From positions 1,860,001 through 1,924,000 of the forward strand of contig NZ_JACBZP010000001.1 in NCBI RefSeq assembly GCF_013409065.1: a stretch of DNA of 64,000 bases, in the 5' to 3' direction. The notes under the pieces are model-generated. The model was not told the DNA's origin. It ran no database searches and was given only the letters and a program-made list of their open reading frames with translations. The position numbers were made by a program, and so were the translations under genes. How positions within the stretch are numbered: position 1 is the first letter of the stretch; each line of letters opens with the position of its first letter. The stretch is from Spelaeicoccus albus. Its GTDB lineage: Bacteria; Actinomycetota; Actinomycetes; Actinomycetales; Brevibacteriaceae. This document shows positions 17,859-26,399 of this stretch, piece after piece.

Positions 17859-19342
17859 TGGTCTCCTCCGTCCTCGAACCAGCCCGTGACTGCCGGCCTG
17901 AGATTGTGGTAGATGTGCTTGGCTTCCTGATACTCGTCAAGCCCCGTCGGCCCGAGCTCGCGGCCGATGCCGGACTGGCCGTAGCCGCCCCATTCGGCTT
18001 GCGGCAGGTACGGGTGGAAGTCGTTGATCCACACGGTGCCGTGGCGCAGCCGGCCCGCCACGCGTTGGGACTTGCCGGCGTCCTGCGTCCACACTCCGGC
18101 GGCGAGCCCGTATTTCGTGTCGTTGGCGATGCGCACGGCGTCGTCCTCGTCGTCGAACGTTTCGACAGTGACGACGGGGCCGAAGCCTTCATCGACAACC
18201 ACCGACATGCCTTGCTTGACGTCGTCGAGCACCGTGGGCAAGTAGTAGAAGCCGTTCTCGAGATCGCCGGACGGCGCTTCGCCGCCGCACCGCAGCACGG
18301 CGCCTTCCTGGATCCCGCGCTGCACATACGCGCTGACCTTCTCCCGGTGGGCTGCCGAGATGAGCGGTCCGGTCTCGGCTCGCGGGTCGAACGGCCCGCC
18401 CAGGCGGATCATCTTCGCGCGGCGGACGAGCTCGTCGACGAACTTGTCGTGCAGCGACTTCTCGACGACGAGGCGGGCGCCGGCCGAGCACACCTGGCCG
18501 GAGTGCACGAATGCGGCATTGAGCGCATTGTCGATGGCCGCGTCGAAATCGGCATCGGCGAACACGACGTTCGGGTTCTTTCCGCCGAGTTCGAGTGCGA
18601 CGTTCTTCACCGACAAGGCGGCGGCCGACGAAATATGCCGTCCGGTTTCAAAACCACCGGTGAACGAGACCATGTCGACGTCCGGATGTTCCGTCATGGG
18701 CGCACCGGCCTCGGCACCCGCGCCCAGCACCAGGTTCGCAACGCCGGCCGGCACTCCGCAGTTCTCGAGCAGCGACATGAGCAGAACGGCGGTGTGCGGT
18801 GTCAGCTCGCTCGGCTTCAGGATGAACGTGTTCCCGGCGGCCAGGGCCGGAGCGACCTTCCACGCGGCCTGCAGCAGCGGATAATTCCACGGCGTAATCA
18901 GTGCGCAGACCCCGACCGGCTCGTGCACGATCCGGCTGACCACATCGGCACTGCCGGCGTCGACAAGGCGCCCGGCATCCTGCCCGGCCAGTTTGCCGAA
19001 GTAGTCGAAGCAGTTCGCGATATCGTCCATGTCGATTTCGCTTTCGACGAGCCGCTTGCCGGTGTCGAGCGACTCGGCATGGGCGAACTCGTCCTTGGCC
19101 GCGCGAAGACCGGCCGCGACCTTGAGCAGGACGTCGCCCCGTTCGGCTGCGGGCGTGCCCGGCCAGTCGCCGGAGTCGAAGGCACGCCGGGCAGCAGCGA
19201 CGGCGCCGTCGACGTCCGCGCGTCCGGCTTCCGAAACGCTGGCGACCAGCTCGCCGTTGGCCGGGCAGTGGATCTCCCGGGTGGCGCCGTCGGCGGCGGC
19301 CTGCCACTGACCGTCGATGTACAAAGTCTGAGTGTCTGGCAT
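17855..19342 (-). CDS. gbsA: Betaine-aldehyde dehydrogenase
   Basis: The 495-aa NAD(P)-dependent aldehyde dehydrogenase shows VGVCALITPWNYPLLQAAWK (cofactor and oxyanion-hole Asn), FTGGFETGR, ELGGKNPNVVFADAD (general-base Glu) and HSGQVCSAGARLVV (catalytic Cys). Similarity over its length to GbsA/BetB and its place between betT and codA support betaine aldehyde as the substrate. The ATG at 19342 lies 10 bp after the betT stop, with AAGGAG overlapping that stop. The frame extends further upstream but inside betT. Because choline oxidase can carry out both steps, this enzyme may remove betaine aldehyde that escapes. Confidence 0.9.
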   Translation of the reverse strand: MPDTQTLYIDGQWQAAADGATREIHCPANGELVASVSEAGRADVDGAVAAARRAFDSGDWPGTPAAERGDVLLKVAAGLRAAKDEFAHAESLDTGKRLVESEIDMDDIANCFDYFGKLAGQDAGRLVDAGSADVVSRIVHEPVGVCALITPWNYPLLQAAWKVAPALAAGNTFILKPSELTPHTAVLLMSLLENCGVPAGVANLVLGAGAEAGAPMTEHPDVDMVSFTGGFETGRHISSAAALSVKNVALELGGKNPNVVFADADFDAAIDNALNAAFVHSGQVCSAGARLVVEKSLHDKFVDELVRRAKMIRLGGPFDPRAETGPLISAAHREKVSAYVQRGIQEGAVLRCGGEAPSGDLENGFYYLPTVLDDVKQGMSVVVDEGFGPVVTVETFDDEDDAVRIANDTKYGLAAGVWTQDAGKSQRVAGRLRHGTVWINDFHPYLPQAEWGGYGQSGIGRELGPTGLDEYQEAKHIYHNLRPAVTGWFEDGGDQ

Positions 19343-19352
19343 GTCGTGCTCC

Positions 19353-21449
19353 TTAGCTTTCGGCGACGACGTCGGCCGTGTCGGTTTCGGGCGGATCGGC
19401 GACAATCGAGTCTTCGCTGGTGATCCGCAAGTAGGTCAGATGACGCTCGTAGTAGTCGAGGATGTCGCTGATGAGCTGTTCCTTTGAATATCCCTGCACG
19501 TTGTACCCCTGCGTGCCCTCGGGAATGTACACCTCGATCCGGTAGTACACGTCGTCTCCGCGCGCACTGCCGGTGGCAAATTCGGGGATGGGGCATTCGA
19601 CCGGCCAATACGTGTACGTGAACGCCTCGGCATCGCCCATGTTGACGGAGAGTCCGGTGAACGACAATCCCGACTCCGGGTCGGTGCCGTTGATGGGTGC
19701 GGCGTCGGTCGATTGGTCGCGGAATTCGGCGAGCACTTCCTCGACGGCGGGCTTGCACGTTTCGAGCATGAACCGTTCGGTCTGCTTTTTGCCGGGATAG
19801 CTCATCATGCGCGTGAGACGTCGGCGCCACAGCTTCGCATCGGGTTTCGCCGGCGATGTGCGCGACGACAAGGTGCCGGGCAACGCGGCGCGCACGCTGT
19901 CGTAGTGGCGTCCTTCGCCCTTCAGCGATTTGTAGAGCCCCAGCATGATCAGATACAGGACGAACGAGAACGGCAGGCCCATGATGATTGTCGCGTTCTG
20001 CAAGGTCGTGATGCCGCCGATCGACAGCATCACGAGCGTGAGCAGGCCGGTCGCCACCGCCCAAAACACACGCAGCCACTTCGCGCCGTCCGCTCGGGAG
20101 GTCTTCAGGTACGACGTGAAGTTCGACATCACGAGCGCGCCCGAGTCGGCGGAGGTGACGTAAAAGAGCAGGCCGGTGAACGTGGCGACGCCTGCCGAGG
20201 CCGGGGCCCAGGGGTAGTCGGCCAAAAGCGAATAGAACGCCTTTTCCGGGTGATTCATGGCGACCTGGCCGAAGTGGGCTCCGGAGGCGCCGGAGTTCAT
20301 GACGATGTCCAGCGCGCTGTTACCGAAGATGCACACCCACAGCAGGATGTAGATGAACGGAATGATCATGGTGCCGGCCACGAACTGGCGGATCGAGCGG
20401 CCGCGTGAGATGCGCGCCAAGAACAGTCCGACGAACGGCGCCCAGGCGATCCACCAGGCCCAGAAGAACAGCGTCCAGCTGTTCAGCCAGGCATCGGGGT
20501 GGTCGAATGCGAAAGTGTTCATCGTCATATGCACGAAGCCGGTGAGGTAGTCGCCGACATTCATCACGAACGAATTGAGCAAGAAGGTCGTCTTGCCGGT
20601 GAACAAGATGAACATCGTCAGCATCAGAGCCAGGACCACGTTGATCTCGGACAACCGTCGGATGCCCTTGTCGACGCCGGAGACAGTGGAAATGGTGGCG
20701 ATGACGACGGCCAATCCGATCAGCGCGGCCTGCATGCCGACGTTCTGCGGCAGATCGAAGAGGAACTTCAGGCCGAAATTGAGCTGGACGACGCCGATGC
20801 CCAGGCTGGTGGCGATGCCGAAGATGGTGCCCAGCACTGCGGCGATATCGACCGAGTGGCCGATCGGGCCCCAGATGCGCTTGCCGAAGATCGGGTAGAG
20901 CGCAGCGCGAATGCTCAAGGGAAGATTGCGGCGGTAGGCGAAATAGGCAAGCGCCATCCCCATCAGCGCGTACATGGCCCATCCGGTGATGCCGTAGTGG
21001 AACAGCGTCCACACGACGGCTTGGCGAGCCGCCTCGATACTCTTCCCGTCGCCGTCCGGTGGTGCCAAGTATTGGGTGACCGGCTCCGAGACGGAAAAGA
21101 ACATGAGGTCGGTGCCGATGCCCGCTGCAAACAGCATTGCCGCCCACGTGAAGATGTTGAATTGCGGTTTCGATTGCTCCGGGCCGAGTTTGACCTTCCC
21201 GTATCGGGAAATACCGATGAAGAGGATGAAACCGATGATGACGGCGGCCGTGAGGAAGTAGTACCAGCCAAAGTACGTGGCCACCCATTCGACGACCGCA
21301 CCGATGACGGTTTCGGCCGAGCCGGGAGCCAGCCACGCCCACAGGGTCAGCGCGATGATGATCCCGGCAGAGGTGAAGAAGACTATCGGGTTGACGCGGC
21401 TTTCGCGTTCCGGTTTGGCCACCGGCTTCTCAGCAGTTTTCGAGGTCAT
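19353..21449 (-). CDS. betT: BCCT-family choline/betaine transporter
   Basis: This 698-aa betaine/carnitine/choline transporter has 12 predicted TM helices in residues ~20-510. It carries the family regions FAAGIGTDLMFFSVSEPVTQY, HYGITGWAMYALMGMALAYFAYR (substrate and sodium region) and WTLFFWAWWIAWAPFVGLFLARISRGR (the Trp-rich signature). A ~180-residue cytoplasmic C-terminal domain follows; this long tail is typical of BetT-type proton-coupled choline transporters and absent from short BCCTs, and in BetT it senses osmotic state. It is the first gene of the betT-gbsA-codA run, 137 bp downstream of a TetR gene on the same strand. Choline is the most likely substrate. Confidence 0.9.
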   Translation of the reverse strand: MTSKTAEKPVAKPERESRVNPIVFFTSAGIIIALTLWAWLAPGSAETVIGAVVEWVATYFGWYYFLTAAVIIGFILFIGISRYGKVKLGPEQSKPQFNIFTWAAMLFAAGIGTDLMFFSVSEPVTQYLAPPDGDGKSIEAARQAVVWTLFHYGITGWAMYALMGMALAYFAYRRNLPLSIRAALYPIFGKRIWGPIGHSVDIAAVLGTIFGIATSLGIGVVQLNFGLKFLFDLPQNVGMQAALIGLAVVIATISTVSGVDKGIRRLSEINVVLALMLTMFILFTGKTTFLLNSFVMNVGDYLTGFVHMTMNTFAFDHPDAWLNSWTLFFWAWWIAWAPFVGLFLARISRGRSIRQFVAGTMIIPFIYILLWVCIFGNSALDIVMNSGASGAHFGQVAMNHPEKAFYSLLADYPWAPASAGVATFTGLLFYVTSADSGALVMSNFTSYLKTSRADGAKWLRVFWAVATGLLTLVMLSIGGITTLQNATIIMGLPFSFVLYLIMLGLYKSLKGEGRHYDSVRAALPGTLSSRTSPAKPDAKLWRRRLTRMMSYPGKKQTERFMLETCKPAVEEVLAEFRDQSTDAAPINGTDPESGLSFTGLSVNMGDAEAFTYTYWPVECPIPEFATGSARGDDVYYRIEVYIPEGTQGYNVQGYSKEQLISDILDYYERHLTYLRITSEDSIVADPPETDTADVVAES

Positions 21450-21586
21450 GAAGTCCTAGGGTCGGAAAACAATGTCAGATCAGAGCGCTCCGGGCCGAGT
21501 CTAACCAAAGAGCCGGACGGCGTGAAGTTTCGTGATGTCGGCCGTCTCCGTACGAGGGGAGTTCGGTGAAGGCGGAATTGAGGCGG

Positions 21587-22177
21587 TCAGCGCGGTGCGG
21601 AAAGCCGTTCGGCGGCCCGGACCACGAACGCCCGACGGCGGGCACGCTCGTCCTGATCGTCGGCGTCGGCGCCGGTGAGCATGTGGGCAAGCTGCGGTAC
21701 CGAATACCACCACGCGGCAAGCGCCATGAAGATGAATGTCAGATACGCCGGGTCGAGATCGGATGTCACGGCACCGTTTCGTTGCTCGGCGATCACCACC
21801 TCGACCTTCTTCCGGTAATGGGCGGAACGGTTCGCCTCGTCGGCGGCCGGCCCCCCGCTGAGTCCTTCCCATTGCAGCAGCCGAATCAATTCCGGGTGGT
21901 CGGTGTGGTAGTCGAAGGTGCGTCCGGCGAATTCGCCAACGCCCTGCGTGCCGGGGTCGTCGACGAGCACGGTGGCTGCCAGCTTGCCCAGCTCGTCGGT
22001 CAACACCGTCTCGAACAAGGCACGTTTGTCGCCAAAGTACTTGTAGAGGCGTTCTTTGTTGATTCCGGCACGCTCGGCGATTCGCGCCATCGTCGTGCCG
22101 TCGGGCCCCCGCTCCGCGAACTCGATGGTGGCGGCTTCCTTGAGCCGGCGCCGCGTGCCTTCGGTGTCCCAAGCCAT
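21587..22177 (-). CDS. TetR-family regulator, candidate repressor of the choline operon
   Basis: The 196-aa protein has a TetR N-terminal HTH (TIEFAERGPDGTTMARIAERAGINKERLYKYFGDKRALF) and a helical ligand domain. It precedes betT on the same strand and is divergent from an aldo/keto reductase gene, so it could act like BetI, but the C-terminal domain is not clearly BetI-like. The ATG at 22177 was preferred over upstream in-frame starts because the TetR domain begins directly after it. Target genes are inferred from position only. Confidence 0.75.
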   Translation of the reverse strand: MAWDTEGTRRRLKEAATIEFAERGPDGTTMARIAERAGINKERLYKYFGDKRALFETVLTDELGKLAATVLVDDPGTQGVGEFAGRTFDYHTDHPELIRLLQWEGLSGGPAADEANRSAHYRKKVEVVIAEQRNGAVTSDLDPAYLTFIFMALAAWWYSVPQLAHMLTGADADDQDERARRRAFVVRAAERLSAPR

Positions 22178-22274
22178 GCCCTCACCATAAACCACTCCAA
22201 CCAAAACGTTGCAGTTTGCTGGACCGGCACCTACACTAAAGCTATTACCAACCGCACCGTTGGATTTGTAGATT

Positions 22275-22286
22275 CTCGTCGACGAG
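22275..22286. promoter_or_regulatory. 12-bp palindrome in the tetR/aldo-keto reductase intergenic region
   Basis: CTCGTCGACGAG is a perfect palindrome 47 bp before the aldo/keto reductase ATG, in the 155-bp region between two divergent genes. It could be an operator for the adjacent TetR protein, but chance occurrence in GC-rich DNA is possible. Confidence 0.25.
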
Positions 22287-22332
22287 GGCCGTGAAATCTT
22301 CAGGGCGGGACAATTGTGAAAGGAACAAGCAC

Positions 22333-23202
22333 ATGAGTACACCCGGCGGAACGATTTCGCTTGCCGGAGATTTGAGCATTTCACGCATGGGCTACGGGGC
22401 TATGCAGTTGGCCGGACCGGGGGTCAGCGGGCCGCCGGCCGATCGCGATGCCGCGGTGGCCGTGCTGCGTGAAGCAGTCGACCTCGGCATCACGCATATC
22501 GACACCGCCGACTTCTACGGTCCGTTCGTGACGAACGAGATCATCAAGGAGGCGCTCTATCCGTATCCGTCGGATGTGCACATCGTCACCAAGGTCGGGG
22601 CGCGGCGCGGAAGTGACGGTTCGTGGATCCACACGCTTGAGCCGGCCGAATTGAAGGCTCAGGTGCACGAAAATCTCGGCCGTTTGGGTCTTGAGGCGCT
22701 GGACGTCGTGAATTTGCGCTTGGCGGTCGAAGAAGGGCCCGCCGATCCGGCCGATCTTGACGATCAGGTAGGTGCCCTGGCCGAACTGCGCGACGAAGGG
22801 CTCATCCGGAATATCGGCATCAGCGGTGCGACCGATGAGCAAGTCACCGCAGCCAAAGCGATCGCGCCCATCGTCACCGTGCAAAACCACTACAACGTGG
22901 CCAACCGGAACGACGATCCACTCGTGGACCGCGCCGCCCGCGAGGGCATCGCGTATGTGCCGTTTTTCCCGCTCGGCGGTTTTTCGCCGATTCAGTCGAC
23001 CACACTGGATTCGGTGGCTTCCGCACTCGGGGCCTCGGCCCAGCAAGTTGCGTTGGCGTGGCTGCTGCAACGTTCGCCGGCTATCGCGGTGATCCCCGGC
23101 ACGTCGTCAAGCGCCCATCTTCGCGAGAACGTCGCGGCGGCCGACTTGCAACTGGATGCGGACACCGTGGCAACGCTCGATGCCATCGGCCTCGAACGCT
23201 GA
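22333..23202 (+). CDS. Aldo/keto reductase
   Basis: This 289-aa TIM-barrel AKR opens ISRMGYGAMQLAGPGVSGPP. It has HIDTADFYGPFVTNEIIKEAL with the catalytic Asp and Tyr, and HIVTKVGARR with the catalytic Lys. The usual tetrad His is replaced in DVVNLRLAVEEG, as in the YdbC/PdxI-type subgroup. NAD(P)H-dependent carbonyl reduction is expected. Pyridoxal is a possible substrate by subgroup resemblance, but this is weak. The ATG at 22333 is preceded by AAAGGAA 9 bp away. Confidence 0.8.
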   Translation: MSTPGGTISLAGDLSISRMGYGAMQLAGPGVSGPPADRDAAVAVLREAVDLGITHIDTADFYGPFVTNEIIKEALYPYPSDVHIVTKVGARRGSDGSWIHTLEPAELKAQVHENLGRLGLEALDVVNLRLAVEEGPADPADLDDQVGALAELRDEGLIRNIGISGATDEQVTAAKAIAPIVTVQNHYNVANRNDDPLVDRAAREGIAYVPFFPLGGFSPIQSTTLDSVASALGASAQQVALAWLLQRSPAIAVIPGTSSSAHLRENVAAADLQLDADTVATLDAIGLER

Positions 23203-23241
23203 CGCCGTCCGGCATCCGCCACCACGCCCCGCCCGCCACGT

Positions 23242-23299
23242 CGAGAGTGGAGTCGTTGTCGGTTTTGAGACCGTCGAACCGACAACAACTCCACTCTCG
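23242..23299. terminator. Long hairpin between convergent genes
   Basis: Arms 23242-23264 and 23277-23299 (23 nt each, one mismatch) flank a 12-nt loop. The left arm begins CGAGAGTGGAGTCGTTGTCG. It lies between the aldo/keto reductase stop (23202) and the fdhA stop (23326), so a bidirectional terminator is the simplest role. The stem is unusually long and lacks a T-run, so a palindromic repeat element is also possible. Confidence 0.65.
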
Positions 23300-23325
23300 G
23301 CGATGGGGAAGCGCGGTAACGGAAG

Positions 23326-24540
23326 TTACGCGGCGACCATCCCGTGCGGGTCGATCACGAACTTCTTGGCAGCACCCTGATCGAACTGCTGATACGCGTC
23401 GGGCGCTTCGTCCAGGCTGATGGTCGTGGCGTTGACGGCCTTGGCGATATCAGCCTTGCCCGCCAGGATCAGATTCATCAGCTGCCGGTTGTACCGCTTC
23501 ACCGGGCACTGGCCGGTCGTGAACGAATGCGACTTCGCCCAGCCCAAACCGAGCCGGACGCCGATCTGACCGATCTTCGCATTCTCGTCGACCCCGCCCG
23601 GGTCACCCGTGACATAAAGTCCGGGAATGCCCAGTGACGCGCCGACTCTCGTCGCCGTCATGATGTCGTTGAGCACCGTGGCCGGCTGTTCGGCCGCACC
23701 CTCGCCGTGGCCCTTGGCTTCAAAGCCCACCGCGTCGACGGCGGCATCGACCTCAGGCTCGCCGAGGATCTGCTCGAGCTTGTCGGGAAGGTCACCCGGT
23801 TTGCTGAGATCGACAGTCTCGCAGCCGAACGACCTGGCTTGCGCCAGCCGGTCGGCGTTCATGTCGCCCACTATCACCACCGATGCGCCCAGCACGTGCG
23901 AGGCGTATGCCGCGGCAAGCCCGACCGGACCGGCCCCTGCGACGTACACCGTCGACCCGGTTGTCACGCCGGCCGACACCGCGCCGTGATATCCGGTGGG
24001 GAAGATGTCCGACAACATCGTCAGATCGAGAATCTTCTCGAGTGCCTGATCCCGGTCCGGGAACTTCAACAAGTTGAAGTCGGCGTACGGGATCATGACG
24101 TATTCGGCCTGTCCGCCGATCCATCCACCCATGTCGACGTAGCCGTAGGCCGCGCCGGGCCGCGCCGGATTCACGTTCAGGCACACGCCGGTCTTACCTT
24201 CGTTGCACATCCGGCACCGGCCGCAGGCGATATTGAACGGCACCGAACAAATATCGCCTTCCTTCACGAACAACACGTCGTCGCCCTTTTCCACCACTTC
24301 GCCGGTGATTTCGTGGCCAAGTGACTGGCCGACGGGGGCCGTCGTCCTGCCGCGCACCATGTGCTGGTCGCTGCCGCAGATATTCGTGGTGACGAGCTTC
24401 AAGATGACGGCGTGCGGCGCTTTTTGCTGCATTCCCAGCCCATTGGCGACCTCGGCAGGGATTTCCAGCTTCGGATAGTCAATGGATTCGATTCCTACCT
24501 GGCGCGGTCCTTTGTATACGATCACGCGATTGTCTGGCAT
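23326..24540 (-). CDS. fdhA: Glutathione-independent formaldehyde dehydrogenase
   Basis: This 404-aa zinc-dependent medium-chain dehydrogenase resembles Pseudomonas putida FdhA. The catalytic zinc region is TTNICGSDQHMVRGRTTAPVG and LGHEITGEVVE. Structural-zinc cysteines sit in CGRCRMCNEGKTGVC. YGYVDMGGWIGGQAEYV is a family signature and VYVAGAGPVGLAAAYASHVLGA is the NAD-binding motif. It oxidises formaldehyde to formate using tightly held NAD. It lies between the choline and carnitine clusters; demethylation of glycine betaine releases formaldehyde, which would give this enzyme a role, though no demethylation genes are in the window. Confidence 0.9.
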   Translation of the reverse strand: MPDNRVIVYKGPRQVGIESIDYPKLEIPAEVANGLGMQQKAPHAVILKLVTTNICGSDQHMVRGRTTAPVGQSLGHEITGEVVEKGDDVLFVKEGDICSVPFNIACGRCRMCNEGKTGVCLNVNPARPGAAYGYVDMGGWIGGQAEYVMIPYADFNLLKFPDRDQALEKILDLTMLSDIFPTGYHGAVSAGVTTGSTVYVAGAGPVGLAAAYASHVLGASVVIVGDMNADRLAQARSFGCETVDLSKPGDLPDKLEQILGEPEVDAAVDAVGFEAKGHGEGAAEQPATVLNDIMTATRVGASLGIPGLYVTGDPGGVDENAKIGQIGVRLGLGWAKSHSFTTGQCPVKRYNRQLMNLILAGKADIAKAVNATTISLDEAPDAYQQFDQGAAKKFVIDPHGMVAA

Positions 24541-24743
24541 TGGTCTTCCTCCTGCTACTCGATCCGGGCAATGAATCGATCAGCGGTGCCCCGCCCGGTT
24601 TGGCACCAAGAGCGACAAGTTCACCGGGGAAACGGGGGCGGGAAAAACCGGATTACGGCCCAGCGGCGACGATCATCGGGGGCGAACCGAGCGCCCGTCC
24701 GGAGATGACCGTAATCGATAAGCATGGCTACCAATCCTGACGC

Positions 24744-24783
24744 CGTGGCAACCGCCACGTCTCATCAGCTTAGGTCGACCTAA
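24744..24783. promoter_or_regulatory. Hairpin and 14-bp palindrome in the fdhA/MBL intergenic region
   Basis: The 343-bp gap between divergent fdhA and the MBL-fold gene contains CGTGGC-AACC-GCCACG (24744-24759) and the perfect palindrome TTAGGTCGACCTAA (24770-24783). The palindrome is about 100 bp before the MBL-fold ATG and about 230 bp before the fdhA start. It has the form of a GntR- or TetR-type operator. Nothing else gene-like is seen in this gap. Confidence 0.35.
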
Positions 24784-24883
24784 TCCGGCCCGTCAATGGC
24801 TTGTCGCGGCACCGTGAATTCCGGTCTACGGTTGGTGCAATACCGGCGGCCGAGCGGTCGGTCCGGAAATCGGAGGGACGACG

Positions 24884-25714
24884 ATGGCAGTTTGGATCTG
24901 CGCAGCATGCGGCATCGAACATCCGGACACGGCCGGGCCTCCGGTGCGGTGCGAAATCTGTCTGGACGAGCGGCAATTCGTGCCGGCATCGGGACAGGCC
25001 TGGACGACGTCGGCGACGTTGGAAAAGTCCGGAACGACAAGCAGTGTCGTGCGCGTTGCCGCCAGCCTGCACCGCATCATTGTCGCCCCGGCCGTCGCCA
25101 TCGGCCAGCGATCGCTGCTCGTGACCACGCCGGACGGCAACCTGTTGTGGGATCCGAGCGGATATATCGATGCGTCGATGATCGATGCCGTGCGCGACCT
25201 GGGCGGGATCGCCGCAGTAGCGCTCAGTCATCCGCATATGACGGGCGCCGCCGTCAGCTGGGCGCGCACGTTCGACGTGCCGTTGTATTTTTGCCGGGAC
25301 GACGCAGGCTGGATCAGGCGCCCGGACGAACGTATCCGCCTTTGGTCGGGTACCGCCGAATTGGGCGGCGGAATCCGACTGGTCCAGTGCGGCGGCCATT
25401 TCGCCGGCAGCTGCGTCGCCCACGTGCCCGGCATCGGCGGGGGCGCGCTTTTGACCGGCGACACCATCTTCCCGGGCCCTGGAACCGTGTCGGCCATGCG
25501 GTCCTATCCCAATAAGATTCCGCTGCCCGAGCGGGCGATCCGCACAATCCTGCGCGCGCTCGCCGATTACGAGTACGAGCGACTGTACGGATCGTTCGAG
25601 AACGATATTGCCGCCGGCGCTTCCGCCATCGTCAAGCGCTCGCTCGGCCGGTATATCGAATGGGTGCGCGGCGAGGCGGACATGACGGAACCTTCGGGGT
25701 TTTCCGGGCGATGA
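24884..25714 (+). CDS. Metallo-beta-lactamase-fold protein with N-terminal zinc ribbon
   Basis: The first ~30 residues form a rubredoxin/zinc-ribbon-like motif ([15 protein letters not shown]...[12 protein letters not shown], two CxxC pairs). Residues ~55-250 show an MBL fold, but the canonical HxHxDH is reduced to [13 protein letters not shown]. Later ligands are partly kept: CGGHFAGSC and LLTGDTIF. The metal centre may therefore be mononuclear or altered. Small MBL proteins with this architecture recur in actinobacteria without a defined substrate. The 276-aa gene stands between fdhA and a DUF1348-like gene. Confidence 0.7.
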   Translation: MAVWICAACGIEHPDTAGPPVRCEICLDERQFVPASGQAWTTSATLEKSGTTSSVVRVAASLHRIIVAPAVAIGQRSLLVTTPDGNLLWDPSGYIDASMIDAVRDLGGIAAVALSHPHMTGAAVSWARTFDVPLYFCRDDAGWIRRPDERIRLWSGTAELGGGIRLVQCGGHFAGSCVAHVPGIGGGALLTGDTIFPGPGTVSAMRSYPNKIPLPERAIRTILRALADYEYERLYGSFENDIAAGASAIVKRSLGRYIEWVRGEADMTEPSGFSGR

Positions 25715-25817
25715 CGACCGGGGATTCGCAATTGTTCGTACGCTGACCGCGTCCGGCTCCGCGGTTCGTGCCTACAGTGCAAGTACGGATGACCCGCTTC
25801 GCCGAGAGGAGTATCAG

Positions 25818-26276
25818 ATGTCGCCGATGCCGGTGCCGCCGTTCGATGCCGAGACGGCTGCCGCCAAGGTCCAAGCGGCCGAGGACGTGTGGAATACGTG
25901 CGACCCCGAGAAGGTTGCGATGGGCTATACCGACGATTCGGTATGGCGCAATCGAGATTCATTCATCGTCGGGCGCGATCAAATCATCGCGTTCTTGCGG
26001 CAAAAATGGCAGCGCGAACTCGATTATTCGTTGCGCAAACAGCTGTGGGCGTTCACCGGCAATCGGATCGCCGTGCGGTACCAATACGAAAGCCGCGATC
26101 CGGCGGGCCGCTGGTGGCGCAGTTACGGCAACGAGCTGTGGGAATACGACGACGCCGGACTGAACAGCCGGCGCGAATCCAGTATCAACGACGTACCAAT
26201 CATCGAGTCCGAACGGCGCATCTTTGGTCGCCGATCGGACGCCGACCGCGGGCGCGATGTCATAGACCTGCGCTGA
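25818..26276 (+). CDS. NTF2-like protein, DUF1348 type
   Basis: This 152-aa protein has the NTF2/SnoaL cone fold pattern: [88 protein letters not shown]. These match the DUF1348 group. No catalytic activity is established for this group. GAGAGGAG precedes the ATG. It precedes the carnitine regulator by 123 bp on the same strand but is probably not in that operon. Confidence 0.75.
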   Translation: MSPMPVPPFDAETAAAKVQAAEDVWNTCDPEKVAMGYTDDSVWRNRDSFIVGRDQIIAFLRQKWQRELDYSLRKQLWAFTGNRIAVRYQYESRDPAGRWWRSYGNELWEYDDAGLNSRRESSINDVPIIESERRIFGRRSDADRGRDVIDLR

Positions 26277-26311
26277 GACCTGCACCGGTATCCGGCACCG
26301 GCCGATAGAGA

Positions 26312-26377
26312 GATCTAGATCACATAATCGCAATCTTCGGCTGACCGAGGATCGCGGCGTGTTTGCGGAAATCGCAA
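26312..26377. promoter_or_regulatory. Candidate operators upstream of the carnitine-operon regulator
   Basis: Two dyads lie in the 123-bp gap before the regulator ATG: the palindrome GATCTAGATC (26312-26321) and TTGCG-N5-CGCAA (26363-26377). The latter is only 22 bp from the start codon, a position suited to autoregulation by the XRE-TetR protein, whose gene is first in the operon. This is inference. Confidence 0.35.
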
Positions 26378-26399
26378 GTTTTGGTTTAAGGTCGGGGTC

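Noticed and set aside
17906-19423. 505-residue plus-strand frame over gbsA
   Set aside because: Antisense to a well-conserved aldehyde dehydrogenase with complete catalytic motifs; low-complexity translation.
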